Under the pieces are notes generated by a model. That model was not told where the DNA came from and ran no database searches. It worked only from the letters and a program-made list of their open reading frames with translations. From the IMG/VR virus record IMGVR_UViG_3300017917_002527, positions 1 to 31,298 of that record: a stretch of DNA of 31,298 nt. The stretch is one strand, 5' to 3'. Source of the DNA: a virus. Below are positions 7,771-15,919 of this stretch, piece by piece (the first letter of the stretch is position 1; each line of letters opens with the position of its first letter). Made by a program: the position numbers and the translations under genes.

Positions 7771-9081
7771 TTAGGATTCAATTTTCTTTAATTTTGGAAG
7801 TTCTATTTTACGAAGCTGTGGAAGCTTAAGAGCAACTTGTTTAGGCACTTTCTCTTCAATAATTGAATTTAATTTTTCAGCCATTTTTTCTAAACTAAAT
7901 TCAGTACGTGAACGATACGCTTGTCTTTTTGCTCCATCAACATATTTTTTGTAGTTTTTATAAACATCTTCTAATGTTTCAGATGCTTTTTTATAGTCAA
8001 CTGTAAACCATCCACTTTCAGCAAGTAACATGTTTTGTACTACCGCTGAAGGGTGAATTTGTTTTATTTCACCTGGGAGCAATACTGACATTTCTTTATC
8101 TAGGAAATCAATATGTCCACTCCAGTTAGGAGCAATTACTGGTTTTTGGCTTATTGATGCTTCAAGTAGTGGGCGACCATATCCTTCACCTTTTGTAAAT
8201 GATACGTGTGCTTTTACTTTAGGATGATTATATAATTCATTAATCTCTTCGTCTGTTAATTCACCATGGAGAAGATAAATATTAGGTAACTCATTATCTT
8301 TTCCTACTAATGATCTTATTTTATTTATTTTTTCTACCATTTCATCTCTATCCATAATTGAGTAGGTAGCAGATGATGTCTTCATAATAAGACCTGGTTT
8401 TTTTCCTTTACCTTTAAATGTTTCAAGGAATGTTTTAAGCATCATACCTACATCTTTTCTATCTTGCCCTAATTCACCTTGTAACCAATGTCCTACAAAT
8501 AGAAAGTTAAATTCTTCTTTCACATCATCTATTACATCCCAAATTTCACTATCGTTAGTAGCGTCTATTTTTTGATAAATGTCTGTATTTACACCTTCAA
8601 ATAATACTTCTACTGGTTTTTCTAGTTTGATTACTCTAACAACTTGGTTGTTTTGATTTTTATCTCGTTGTTCAAATGCTGAACTTTCAAATACTTTTTT
8701 AGCATGTTCTGACGATACTAATGTTAAGTTCATTCTATTAATACCATCAATCCATCCAGCATCGCATACTGTAGTTTCAATACCTGCTGTAAGGCCAATG
8801 TTATATTTTCCTATTGGTTGAAATTCATTTGGTACTGTGATTTGCATCCAAATATCGGGTTGACGAGGTAATTGAGGTTGAGGTAGAATACAGTCTAATA
8901 TTTGTTTATGCTCCGGATTATCTGCTTGTAAAAACCCAAACGGAGTATTACCCCATCTTTGTGGGAGAACTTTTACATCGTATTTATCTGCTTTTAAAAG
9001 CGCTTTTACAATATCTCTTGAGCGAGCACCATAACCTGAATATGTGTCTATAGGACAGCTTACTACTACTAATTGTTTCAT
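7771..9081 (-). CDS. GT4-like glycosyltransferase (GT-B fold)
   Basis: The protein has 436 residues. The N-terminal SGYGARSRDIVKALL is the glycine-rich loop of GT-B enzymes, NFLFVGHWLQGELGQDRKD starts the second Rossmann domain, and GEGYGRPLLEASISQKPVIA is the E-x7-E nucleotide-sugar motif of GT4. It follows a 486-aa GT4 gene after 1 nt, so both are probably co-expressed. Likely substrates are an NDP-sugar and either modified DNA or a virion glycan. The C terminus ends in basic repeated segments (LPQLRKIELPKLKKIES), which could bind a partner. Confidence 0.85.
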   Translation of the reverse strand: MKQLVVVSCPIDTYSGYGARSRDIVKALLKADKYDVKVLPQRWGNTPFGFLQADNPEHKQILDCILPQPQLPRQPDIWMQITVPNEFQPIGKYNIGLTAGIETTVCDAGWIDGINRMNLTLVSSEHAKKVFESSAFEQRDKNQNNQVVRVIKLEKPVEVLFEGVNTDIYQKIDATNDSEIWDVIDDVKEEFNFLFVGHWLQGELGQDRKDVGMMLKTFLETFKGKGKKPGLIMKTSSATYSIMDRDEMVEKINKIRSLVGKDNELPNIYLLHGELTDEEINELYNHPKVKAHVSFTKGEGYGRPLLEASISQKPVIAPNWSGHIDFLDKEMSVLLPGEIKQIHPSAVVQNMLLAESGWFTVDYKKASETLEDVYKNYKKYVDGAKRQAYRSRTEFSLEKMAEKLNSIIEEKVPKQVALKLPQLRKIELPKLKKIES

Positions 9082-9082
9082 A

Positions 9083-10543
9083 TTATTTTGCGATAACGTT
9101 TTTTACGTAATGTTTTGGATGTGTTGGAGTTTCTAATGTGATGAATTCAAATCTATGACGAGGAGTCCACTTTTCAAAAGTTTCATCTATTCCATCAATA
9201 ATGTTTTTACACATATTTTTAGCTGACATCATTGATTCACTTGAAGTAACCCACTTACGTGCCTCTTGACATTGATGTTTATACAAATCTGGGTATTCTG
9301 TTTTGTGGGTATATGCTTTTTTAATTTGTTCGGCTATATCAAATGGTTCAGCTCTATCATCAAATATATAAGGTGTTGGAATTGAACCTACAATCGACAA
9401 GTTGGAAGGAAATACTGGATATGCCCATTCTCCATGTTTTTTATACTTTCCTCTATGATTTGATCCAAACTCTTCTGTGAATTTAATCCATTCACCTTTT
9501 TCATCTTCAAAGCGCATTTGATCTTGCATACCACCTGTTACTGTTGCTATAATTGGTTTACCACACATCATTGCTTCCGTTAATGATAGTCCCCATCCCT
9601 CATTACTGCTGATTAATGCTGTAATATCTGTAGCATTGTATAGTAAATTCATTACATTTGCTGGGTAGCGACCTTGATCAAATATAACATTACATTCATT
9701 GTTTCCAAACAACATGTCTTTTACTGCATATAAGTCAGTACCATTTTCATCTATTGGTTGTGTATGAAGAACAAAAGCACATTTTTTAGCTTTATCTTCA
9801 GGAAGAGAATCAATGAATATTTTCCATGCTAACATTAAATCAGGAACCGATTTACGACGGATGTTACGCGCATTATATAGTAAAGTAAAATCGTAATTTT
9901 TTCCTCCATATAATTGTTTTTTAAATTCTTGTAATGTTAAATATTCTGGATGTTCATTAGTGATTGGGAAGAAAATATCTTCATTAATACCATGGGGAAC
10001 ATATTTAATTACTTTTTCTGCAGATACTTCTTTACCTAACACTGAGTAATTAATATTTTCTGTTTGTTTGCTAATAGCAAGCAATGCATCACACGATTCA
10101 TAAAATGACTTATTGTACATTGGGTAAGGTAAATCATCCCAAATGTTTAAATAAATAATAGGCACTTTTTTCCTAATCTCATGTTCCATTTGAAATAACC
10201 AAACCCAGTAACGAGGATCTGTGAACATCATTAATGCATCTGGTTTTTCAATTTCTAATACTTGTTTTAGAAACATCGGATCACCATATCCATGAATAGG
10301 GTACAATGTAACACTAGAATCAGTAATACCAGCATTTTTATTAGTATCATCGCTCAAATCAAGACGTTTACCTTGATCAGGATGATTAATAGCTCCACCG
10401 ATATTTACCCAATTGTAATGATGTGCCGTTCCTACTACAAATTCACGAGCCATAGTAGCAATACCAGAAGTAAATCTGATATCATCACACATTAATAGAA
10501 TTTTCTTTCTTTTTGATTTTTCGATATAACCTTCTTTAAACAT
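9083..10543 (-). CDS. GT4-like glycosyltransferase (GT-B fold), 486 aa
   Basis: ILLMCDDIRFTSGIATMARE opens the first Rossmann domain with its glycine turn, YNARNIRRKSVPDLMLAW starts the donor-binding domain, and EGWGLSLTEAMMCGKPIIA is the GT4 E-x7-E motif. No signal peptide or membrane segment is seen, so it acts in the cytoplasm. It is 40 codons or so longer than the next gene and only distantly like it, so the two probably have different specificities. It follows a GIY-YIG gene by 6 nt. Confidence 0.85.
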   Translation of the reverse strand: MFKEGYIEKSKRKKILLMCDDIRFTSGIATMAREFVVGTAHHYNWVNIGGAINHPDQGKRLDLSDDTNKNAGITDSSVTLYPIHGYGDPMFLKQVLEIEKPDALMMFTDPRYWVWLFQMEHEIRKKVPIIYLNIWDDLPYPMYNKSFYESCDALLAISKQTENINYSVLGKEVSAEKVIKYVPHGINEDIFFPITNEHPEYLTLQEFKKQLYGGKNYDFTLLYNARNIRRKSVPDLMLAWKIFIDSLPEDKAKKCAFVLHTQPIDENGTDLYAVKDMLFGNNECNVIFDQGRYPANVMNLLYNATDITALISSNEGWGLSLTEAMMCGKPIIATVTGGMQDQMRFEDEKGEWIKFTEEFGSNHRGKYKKHGEWAYPVFPSNLSIVGSIPTPYIFDDRAEPFDIAEQIKKAYTHKTEYPDLYKHQCQEARKWVTSSESMMSAKNMCKNIIDGIDETFEKWTPRHRFEFITLETPTHPKHYVKNVIAK

Positions 10544-10549
10544 ATTTAA

Positions 10550-11083
10550 TTATAATTTATATTTCCAAATAAAACCCTTATAAGTCTTTCTTTTATTTTT
10601 ACAACATTCGCTTATAGCAGCGCTGCTATTTGAATTTACATTTAGAGCTGCTTCTAATTGACTGTTAAAACTTTCTAATAATATACCATCAATAGAATAC
10701 TTCTCCACTTTTTTTCTATTTTTTAACATTGGTTTATTTTTCAATGCTAAACTCTTTTTACGTTTCGTTTCTTCACTTTTAGGACCACCTCCATTATCAT
10801 ATAACTCACAAAATAACATTTTATCCCAACCTAATTGATTTATATAATATTGTTTCCAATAGGTTTCACGTTCATTTAATTGCTCTACTAAACATTCTTC
10901 TATTATTTCAAATTTATGATTTTCAGAACCATGTTTAGTTAATGAATTGAATAATTTAGGACCTATAGCTCCTCTTCCACTACAATATAAATATTGTCTA
11001 AATCTATGAATTATATTAATAGATTGACCAATATAAATTTTACCTGTTGGACTTATTATCCTGTATATTCCCTTTAGTTTCAT
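10550..11083 (-). CDS. GIY-YIG homing endonuclease, 177 aa
   Basis: The module begins at residue 5: GIYRIISPTGKIYIGQSINI, with RFRQY carrying the conserved Arg and ERETYWKQYYI the catalytic Glu region. A NUMOD3-like segment (PKSEETKRKKSLALKNKP) and the terminal NUMOD1-like block (VEKYSIDGILLESFN to YKGFIWKYKL) follow. The gene starts inside the 3' end of a ribbon-helix-helix ORF, 44 nt before that ORF stops, so insertion may have remade that ORF's C terminus. Confidence 0.88.
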   Translation of the reverse strand: MKLKGIYRIISPTGKIYIGQSINIIHRFRQYLYCSGRGAIGPKLFNSLTKHGSENHKFEIIEECLVEQLNERETYWKQYYINQLGWDKMLFCELYDNGGGPKSEETKRKKSLALKNKPMLKNRKKVEKYSIDGILLESFNSQLEAALNVNSNSSAAISECCKNKRKTYKGFIWKYKL

Positions 11084-11198
11084 TTATAATCAATTTTTCA
11101 ATTAATTTCTGCATCTTCAAACCATTATCATTGCAATACTGTTTTAATTGCTCATGAATTTTAATGTCGATTTGAATTGCTTTTGTTATTTGTTTCAT
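11040..11198 (-). CDS. small ribbon-helix-helix-like protein, 52 aa
   Basis: The predicted protein has one beta strand (KAIQIDIKI) followed by two helices (HEQLKQYCNDNG; KMQKLIEKLIIN), the pattern of Arc/MetJ-type DNA-binding proteins. The last 12 or so residues lie within the overlapping endonuclease gene in another frame and look non-native. ATATTTAT lies just upstream of the ATG at 11198. A transcriptional role, possibly autorepression, is an inference from the fold. Confidence 0.55.
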   Translation of the reverse strand: MKQITKAIQIDIKIHEQLKQYCNDNGLKMQKLIEKLIINETKGNIQDNKSNR

Positions 11199-11228
11199 CG
11201 ATTATAAATATATAAAGTCTATAGAAAA

Positions 11229-11648
11229 CTATAGAGAATTATAAGGCTTTTTATAATTATACATAAATTCAACCATCGCTTTTAAAAGAGGTTCAGTAAA
11301 ATTGCCTAATTGATTAATTATATATTGTTGAAAATGTTGCTCTCCAAATTCACTCAACATCCCCGTATCACTAGCATTTTGAGCTATGTCTGATCCTTTA
11401 ACTTTTAATAATTTATGTAATGAACTACCTATTTCATTATATTGGTCATGAGTCATTCCTGTAAAAGCGGGTGATGGTTTTCTACCTCTTTGTTCATCCA
11501 TTATTTTAGATAAAGATTCAAAGATAGCTTTTTTCATTTCCATATATTCAGGATCTTCTTGCTCGTTAATAACAGGATTCTTGTATTTTTCTGCTGCTTC
11601 TTTTATTACCTCTTGTAATAATTGATTTAATTTGATATTTTTATTCAT
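11229..11648 (-). CDS. hypothetical protein with possible capsid-targeting leader
   Basis: The protein has 139 residues and no family that I recognise. Residues 5-13, IKLNQLLQE, match a leader also present at the start of two other unrelated proteins here (VKLIDILKE, IKLTELLTE). The pattern ends in L-x-E, like T4 prohead-protease sites. The rest is helical and soluble, with a charged middle (DEQRGRKPSPAFTGM). It starts inside the end of the preceding RHH gene (4-nt overlap). Confidence 0.6.
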   Translation of the reverse strand: MNKNIKLNQLLQEVIKEAAEKYKNPVINEQEDPEYMEMKKAIFESLSKIMDEQRGRKPSPAFTGMTHDQYNEIGSSLHKLLKVKGSDIAQNASDTGMLSEFGEQHFQQYIINQLGNFTEPLLKAMVEFMYNYKKPYNSL

Positions 11649-11836
11649 ATGCTTCCTGTGAGTTGTGTGTCTAATGTATTATGAATGTTTTTTCTCCATT
11701 CTTCATCTGTTAAATAAAGATACATGCCTCGTTCTGTTAATTTTTGCACGCTGAACTTGTACTTAACACATGCTATTTTAAATTGCTCAAATAGATCTTC
11801 AGGAATCTTTACGGATGTTAATTGCATTTTTGCCAT
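11645..11836 (-). CDS. ribbon-helix-helix-like regulator, 63 aa
   Basis: I place the start at the ATG at 11836; a longer frame would need a TTG start. LTSVKIPEDLFEQFKIACVK is a typical strand-helix start of ribbon-helix-helix proteins, followed by FSVQKLTERGMYLYL for the second helix. Such dimers bind operator DNA. ATATTTAT occurs 17 nt upstream of the start. Its targets are unknown. Confidence 0.65.
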   Translation of the reverse strand: MAKMQLTSVKIPEDLFEQFKIACVKYKFSVQKLTERGMYLYLTDEEWRKNIHNTLDTQLTGSI

Positions 11837-11869
11837 ACTTGTATATTTACATATAAATATATACAAAAA

Positions 11870-12811
11870 TCAAAGAACATTAGATTTATTGCAAAGATCT
11901 GGTTTATCTGCGTAGGGGCACCATTTGCAGCTGCTTTCACCTATGTTTTTAATATATGACTTTATTTTAGGTTTACCACCTTCATCAAAGCAATCTTCTA
12001 TAAACTTGTTAAAATTATCTACTGCTTGTCTTCGTTTGGCTTTTCCACTAGCGGGTTTGAAGGATTGAACCCGGGGAATTGGATACTCAGCTGTTTCATA
12101 TATTTTTCTTTTGACAATGAAGTATTCAACTTCGATTCTATCAACGTCGAGTCCAAATTGTCTTCCGAAATATTCTTTATAAAGGAGGATTTGAGCGAGT
12201 TTATTATCGTCCTTCTTTTCTCTTTCGCCCCATCCACGCGTCGAGGTTTTGATGTCATAAATGTAAATTTTGTCTAATTCTGTATCATATAGTACAAAGT
12301 CGATATATCCTTTTAGGTATATGTTTTTGGTTAATCCTACTATTAAAGGTAATTCTATACCTAATAACTTTACTTTACGAACAGTAAATAATTTATTTCT
12401 TCTTTTTTTAATCCAATCTAATATTGCTACCCCATCATCATAAAATTCTCTCATTTCAATAGGATTACTGAAATGTTGATTTGTTCTTTCATATTCTGTC
12501 TTATACACTTCTCTAAAGCGCTCAGTAAATATTTCTTCTAAATTTAGTTTATCAGCAGCCGCTCCACTTTCATTATACATTACATCAATGTATTGTTGTA
12601 GTGTTTCATGAAACGCAGTCCCAAATACAGTATGTATTGATGCTTGATAAGGTTGTTTTCCTTCAACGTAAGTTAAATACCACTGATGAGGACAAGTACT
12701 ATAAGTTGAAAATTGAGAATAAGATACAGAACGTTGAAATGAATAATTTATTTCTGGTAGTGTATGATTCTTGACTTTAAGTTCAACCTCAGTTAGTTTT
12801 TGTTTGGGCAT
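11870..12811 (-). CDS. RecB/AddB-type PD-(D/E)XK nuclease with Fe-S cluster motif
   Basis: The protein has 313 residues. Nuclease motifs are GTAFHE (64-69, His68), GYIDFVL (168-174, Asp171), YDIKTS (185-190, Asp186 and Lys188) and QILLYKEYFG (207-216). Cysteines C40, C295, C298 and C307 have the spacing that binds a 4Fe-4S cluster in AddB, Cas4 and Dna2. There is no helicase domain. It lies just after the clamp loader and MazG-like genes, so it probably processes DNA ends during replication or recombination. A Cas4-like spacer-acquisition role is unlikely because no cas genes are visible. Confidence 0.85.
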   Translation of the reverse strand: MPKQKLTEVELKVKNHTLPEINYSFQRSVSYSQFSTYSTCPHQWYLTYVEGKQPYQASIHTVFGTAFHETLQQYIDVMYNESGAAADKLNLEEIFTERFREVYKTEYERTNQHFSNPIEMREFYDDGVAILDWIKKRRNKLFTVRKVKLLGIELPLIVGLTKNIYLKGYIDFVLYDTELDKIYIYDIKTSTRGWGEREKKDDNKLAQILLYKEYFGRQFGLDVDRIEVEYFIVKRKIYETAEYPIPRVQSFKPASGKAKRRQAVDNFNKFIEDCFDEGGKPKIKSYIKNIGESSCKWCPYADKPDLCNKSNVL

Positions 12812-13130
12812 AACGTTTTCTTATTTCTTCTCCTAATTCAGAATCATTAGGAAACTGTTTAACTAGGTCTTGAACTGTATTTAATGTTGTAATTTCTTTT
12901 TTAAGATATTGAGCAAAATCAAGAGCCTCTTCATAAGCATGTTGAAGCATATTTTGATGATTATTTTCTCCTAAGGTTGTGTTGTATTTTTTATACCCAC
13001 GTTCTGCTCTAGATTCTAAATCATTTATTACTGCTTTAGTAATTTTATCTTTTACAGTTTTGTCTTCCATTTCTTTTTCCATTATCCTCATAAATTCACG
13101 ATATGATTTTGAATCTGATATATAACCCAT
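12789..13130 (-). CDS. MazG-like all-alpha NTP pyrophosphohydrolase-type protein
   Basis: The protein has 113 residues. RAERGYKKYNTTL followed by HAYEEALDFAQYLKKEI resembles the short all-alpha nucleotide pyrophosphohydrolase-like proteins of phages, in which the EE..D motif binds magnesium. The C terminus is charged and lacks further motifs. It overlaps the nuclease gene by 23 nt. Substrate and activity are uncertain; it could be a catalytically weak member. Confidence 0.6.
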   Translation of the reverse strand: MGYISDSKSYREFMRIMEKEMEDKTVKDKITKAVINDLESRAERGYKKYNTTLGENNHQNMLQHAYEEALDFAQYLKKEITTLNTVQDLVKQFPNDSELGEEIRKRYAQTKTN

Positions 13131-13131
13131 A

Positions 13132-13503
13132 TTATCCTTTTATTTGTTTTAAAATATTATTAAGTTCATCTTTTGGTAGTGCATCAATATACTCTTTGGC
13201 TTGTTTTTTAGATACCTCAAAATATTTTTGTACAGCTTCTAATTCATCTTCTTTATATTCTTTCTTTTTAGATGCTTTAATATATTTGAGATATTTGTAT
13301 TGTTTAGGAATAAGATCTTTATACAGATTGTAAAGATACTCACCTTTCATTTGCCAAGTATTCTTTTGTACTATATTAACTACTTCACAATATTCAGGAT
13401 CCATACTTAGATAACGATTAATCATCCAATTATTCCATCCTTCGTCACCTAAGTACGGTTCCTTATTAGTAGTAATATTTTTAATATGATCAAATATATT
13501 CAT
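13132..13503 (-). CDS. clamp-loader small subunit (gp62-like)
   Basis: The protein has 123 residues, short compared with T4 gp62 (187) but similar to the shorter versions in other T4-type phages. WNNWMINRYLSMDPEYCEVV and LYKDLIPKQYKYLKYIK resemble the conserved core of the small subunit, and the C-terminal helix KYFEVSKKQAKEYIDALP also fits. The main support is location, in the same operon as gp44. It would form the 4:1 loader that opens the gp45 clamp. Confidence 0.7.
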   Translation of the reverse strand: MNIFDHIKNITTNKEPYLGDEGWNNWMINRYLSMDPEYCEVVNIVQKNTWQMKGEYLYNLYKDLIPKQYKYLKYIKASKKKEYKEDELEAVQKYFEVSKKQAKEYIDALPKDELNNILKQIKG

Positions 13504-13745
13504 TAATAATTTCTACTGTTATCTGAGTATTTATTTTTTGCTTGTTGTTGTAATTCTAACATCTTTACTTCGCCTGCTAAATATCTTACACGATCGATTG
13601 CTTGACCTAATTCTTTAGATATAGCATTATTAAATGATTGGAGATCTTCATTAGCTTGTCTTAATTGTTTATTTTCAGCTCCTAATCTTTGAGCTACAGC
13701 GATTGCATCAGCAAGTTGCTGTTCTAATTCTTGTTTTGTTGCCAT
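13503..13745 (-). CDS. coiled-coil protein, about 80 aa
   Basis: From ATG 13745 the protein is almost all heptad-like helix (MATKQELEQQLADAIAVAQR; AENKQLRQANEDLQ), with a polar tail. An upstream ATG at 13787 would add an amphipathic segment and overlap the previous gene by 8 nt; I cannot exclude it. No function is recognised. Position between the zinc-ribbon protein and gp62 suggests expression with replication genes. Confidence 0.6.
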   Translation of the reverse strand: MATKQELEQQLADAIAVAQRLGAENKQLRQANEDLQSFNNAISKELGQAIDRVRYLAGEVKMLELQQQAKNKYSDNSRNY

Positions 13746-13779
13746 TTTATTGAATTGTTGTTTTATTATTTTAAAGATA

Positions 13780-14019
13780 TTAAGCATTATCTTCTATTTG
13801 TCTAAGTTGTATTGGAAGGAACTCTTCATTTACATGTCCGCATTTGCTACAGGCAAATACAGGAATAGGGATTAAAGCATCTTGTGCAGTACCTGTAACG
13901 AAGCGAGATGCTTTTCTAAGTAATGTTACTTCTTGGAATGCTTGATTCCCACATTCATCACAAACTATACCCTTTGTTTTATCAAGGCTAATGTTGAGGT
14001 TTATTTGTTCTTGACTCAT
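13780..14019 (-). CDS. zinc-ribbon protein, 79 aa
   Basis: Two CxxC pairs, C20-C23 (CDECG) and C57-C60 (CSKCG), with about 33 residues between them, form a zinc ribbon. The tail is acidic. It overlaps the gp44 stop by 4 nt (ATGA). Similar small zinc-ribbon proteins occur in replication operons of T4-type phages, but I cannot say which partner it has. Confidence 0.65.
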   Translation of the reverse strand: MSQEQINLNISLDKTKGIVCDECGNQAFQEVTLLRKASRFVTGTAQDALIPIPVFACSKCGHVNEEFLPIQLRQIEDNA

Positions 14020-14939
14020 AATACTTGTTTTTTGGTTGTTTCTAATATTTTTGCTATAGCTGCTGCAAAATTAATTTCTTTATCAGGTACTACTCCTGCT
14101 CTCCAAATGTGATCATCTAATATTACTGATATCTCAGCATCATGTCCATAACTGAATTTATCTAGATTATCAAACATGTATTTGTAAGCTACTTGAAAAT
14201 CATCTACCTGAGCATCGGCTACAATTTGACGAATAACATACCATGCATCTTTTTTTCTATCTCCTAATACTTTTATTACTCTAGCAAGCCAATCAGTATT
14301 AAGTTCAATCCATTGGAATTCTCCATCTTTAACTCCTGCTTGTAGACATTTAATAATAGAGCGAATATCAGGGTAATACTCTTTAATTAGCATAGCTACA
14401 TTTTTAATGTCATATTTTATCTCTTCAACATCTAATATATTTTTACAAACGTGTCTTGCTACATCAGGCATTGATGGTGGTTTCAAGATATGAATTTCAC
14501 AACGTGAAGTAAGTGGCTCAATTAAACGCTCAATATAATTACACGTTAATACAAAACGAGTATTAATAGAGTATTCCTCAATAATGTTACGAAGTGCAGC
14601 TTGTGCTGGTTGAGTAAGGAAATCAGCTTCATCTAATATAACTACTTTAATAGGATTAAATGTAGCTGACGAGGCGAATCCCTTTACTTTTTCCCGAATC
14701 ATATCAATACCATTTTCGTCCGAAGCGTTTAGGTAAAGATAATCGCATTTAATATTATTAACAATTAATTTAGCCAATGTAGTTTTACCAACTCCAGCAG
14801 GTCCTGATAAAATAAAATGAGGAATATCATTATTTTCTATACAAAATTGTATTCTTTCTTTTAACTTTTCATTTCCAATATATTGGTCTAATGTTTTACT
14901 GCGGAACTTTTCAATCCATAATGTATGTTCTCTTTTCAT
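14016..14939 (-). CDS. clamp-loader ATPase large subunit (gp44-like)
   Basis: The protein has 307 residues, an AAA+ clamp-loader subunit. Walker A is GPAGVGKT (46-53), Walker B VVILDEAD (99-106), and SRC (145-147) supplies the arginine finger. FILTCNY-like FVLTCNYIERLIEP is sensor 1, and the C-terminal helical collar follows. It would use ATP to load gp45 onto primer-template junctions. The start is preceded by ATTTAAGTTATG-like sequence also found before the clamp gene. Genes for gp62 and a zinc ribbon follow in the same operon. Confidence 0.93.
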   Translation of the reverse strand: MKREHTLWIEKFRSKTLDQYIGNEKLKERIQFCIENNDIPHFILSGPAGVGKTTLAKLIVNNIKCDYLYLNASDENGIDMIREKVKGFASSATFNPIKVVILDEADFLTQPAQAALRNIIEEYSINTRFVLTCNYIERLIEPLTSRCEIHILKPPSMPDVARHVCKNILDVEEIKYDIKNVAMLIKEYYPDIRSIIKCLQAGVKDGEFQWIELNTDWLARVIKVLGDRKKDAWYVIRQIVADAQVDDFQVAYKYMFDNLDKFSYGHDAEISVILDDHIWRAGVVPDKEINFAAAIAKILETTKKQVL

Positions 14940-14979
14940 AACTTAAATATAAGACTATAATTTTGACTTTCCTACCTAT

Positions 14980-15558
14980 TTATTTATATTTCCATTTAAA
15001 TCCACCTGATGTTTTTGATTTCCCCTTTATTACCTCCCATATACTTTTAGCTCCGGTATTTTTTCTTGCATCTCCCATAGAAGGCCATTCTTTAATAAAA
15101 TTACCATCTTTATCCATTTGAATAACAGGTTTATACCAGGTAGGTATTCTTCCTTTTAATTTTTGACTTATTTTTTCTTTAGTATCATTACTAAGTTTTC
15201 TTTCTTTTCTAGTACATTTTCCTTTTCTTTCTTCACTAAGTTTTTGTTTATATTCCTCAGTATGAGTATATCCTTTACTTCCATCCCCTCCAATACTTCT
15301 ATTTACTAGTGTTCCACCTTCATCTATTTGTCTTCTTCCTAATTCAGCTATTAGACTTATTTCTATTTTTTCTGCTTGTTTCCTGGTAATGTTATTAGCT
15401 ATGATTTCTACTTCAAAACCATGCTTATTAACATAATTTTCCCAAAATTTATTTCTTCCAGCCCATTTATTCCATGCTCTATTTCCATATCCAATTCCAA
15501 CATAGAATACTTCTTTAGTGATAGGATTTAAATGAGCATAAACATAGTATTTATTCAT
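14980..15558 (-). CDS. GIY-YIG homing endonuclease, 192 aa
   Basis: YYVYAHLNPITKEVFYVGIG is the GIY-YIG core (residues 4-23), with RAWNKW and the EISLIAELGRRQ region carrying Arg and Glu. NUMOD3-like HTEEYKQKLSEERKGK and a NUMOD1-like end (VIQMDKDGNFIKEWPS to GGFKWKYK) complete it. An extensive hairpin ends 2 nt before its ATG. It lies between the tRNA pair and the clamp-loader gene, a typical site for free-standing homing genes. Confidence 0.88.
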   Translation of the reverse strand: MNKYYVYAHLNPITKEVFYVGIGYGNRAWNKWAGRNKFWENYVNKHGFEVEIIANNITRKQAEKIEISLIAELGRRQIDEGGTLVNRSIGGDGSKGYTHTEEYKQKLSEERKGKCTRKERKLSNDTKEKISQKLKGRIPTWYKPVIQMDKDGNFIKEWPSMGDARKNTGAKSIWEVIKGKSKTSGGFKWKYK

Positions 15559-15560
15559 AA

Positions 15561-15596
15561 ATACGGGACAGCATAATTGTAAATGCTATCCCGTAT
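15561..15596 (-). promoter_or_regulatory. hairpin at the start codon of a GIY-YIG gene
   Basis: The arms 15561-15574 and 15583-15596 pair over 8 bp, one mismatch and 5 bp with an 8-nt loop. The structure ends just before the endonuclease ATG at 15558, so it could hide the ribosome site. It is followed by an AT-rich segment, not a U-run, so a terminator is less likely. Similar 5' hairpins restrict expression of T4 I-TevI. Confidence 0.6.
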
Positions 15597-15625
15597 AAAT
15601 ATATGAAAATACCGAACTGTATTAG

Positions 15626-15727
15626 TAGTCAGGACAGGATTTGAACCTGTATGAAGGGGCTACCTTCCAGTTCTATTGCTGTAAATAGGACTTTTACCTA
15701 AGCGTCTACCAATTTCGCCACCTGACT
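15626..15727 (-). tRNA. tRNA-Leu-like gene, about 102 nt, anticodon unclear
   Basis: The acceptor AGTCAGG/CCTGACT is 7 bp and perfect, and the discriminator is A as in tRNA-Leu. The D arm (GCG, AAATTGGTAGA, CGC) and T arm (ACAGG, TTCAAAT, CCTGT) are canonical. A GAAGG/CCTTC hairpin can be the class II variable arm. The anticodon arm is odd: TTAGG/CCTA(T) encloses TAAAAGT, which lacks U33, and an alternative stem GTAAA/TTTAC encloses AGTCCTA. About 14-17 extra nt lie before the variable arm. No CCA is encoded. Confidence 0.7.
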
Positions 15728-15732
15728 ATAAT

Positions 15733-15903
15733 CTATTGGATATAAACCACCTCGTCTAAATTCAAAATCAAAAGTAACTCTCCATTTTGGTCAGAGAATG
15801 TTTGAAATTTGCCCTTATATCCTTCAATGATTCGTTTATTTAATGCTTCACCAATTTCTTTAATGACCTCTTTGGTCATACCATTTTTAAAATATATTAT
15901 CAT
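15733..15903 (-). CDS. hypothetical 56-aa protein between tRNA-like genes
   Basis: An ORF begins ATGATAATATATTTTAAAAA at 15903 and ends TAG at 15733. The protein (MIIYFKNGMTKEVIKEIGEA at its start) alternates strand, helix and strand and is soluble. No family is recognised. It fills the space between the two tRNA-like genes exactly, which supports it being real. Confidence 0.5.
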   Translation of the reverse strand: MIIYFKNGMTKEVIKEIGEALNKRIIEGYKGKFQTFSDQNGELLLILNLDEVVYIQ

Positions 15904-15919
15904 AATTTTAATTTTTTAT

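Noticed and set aside
12019-12258. A 79-aa second frame within the nuclease gene
   Set aside because: It lies wholly inside the nuclease gene and has no family resemblance.
11870-12811. A CRISPR Cas4 locus
   Set aside because: There is no cas1, cas2 or repeat array nearby.
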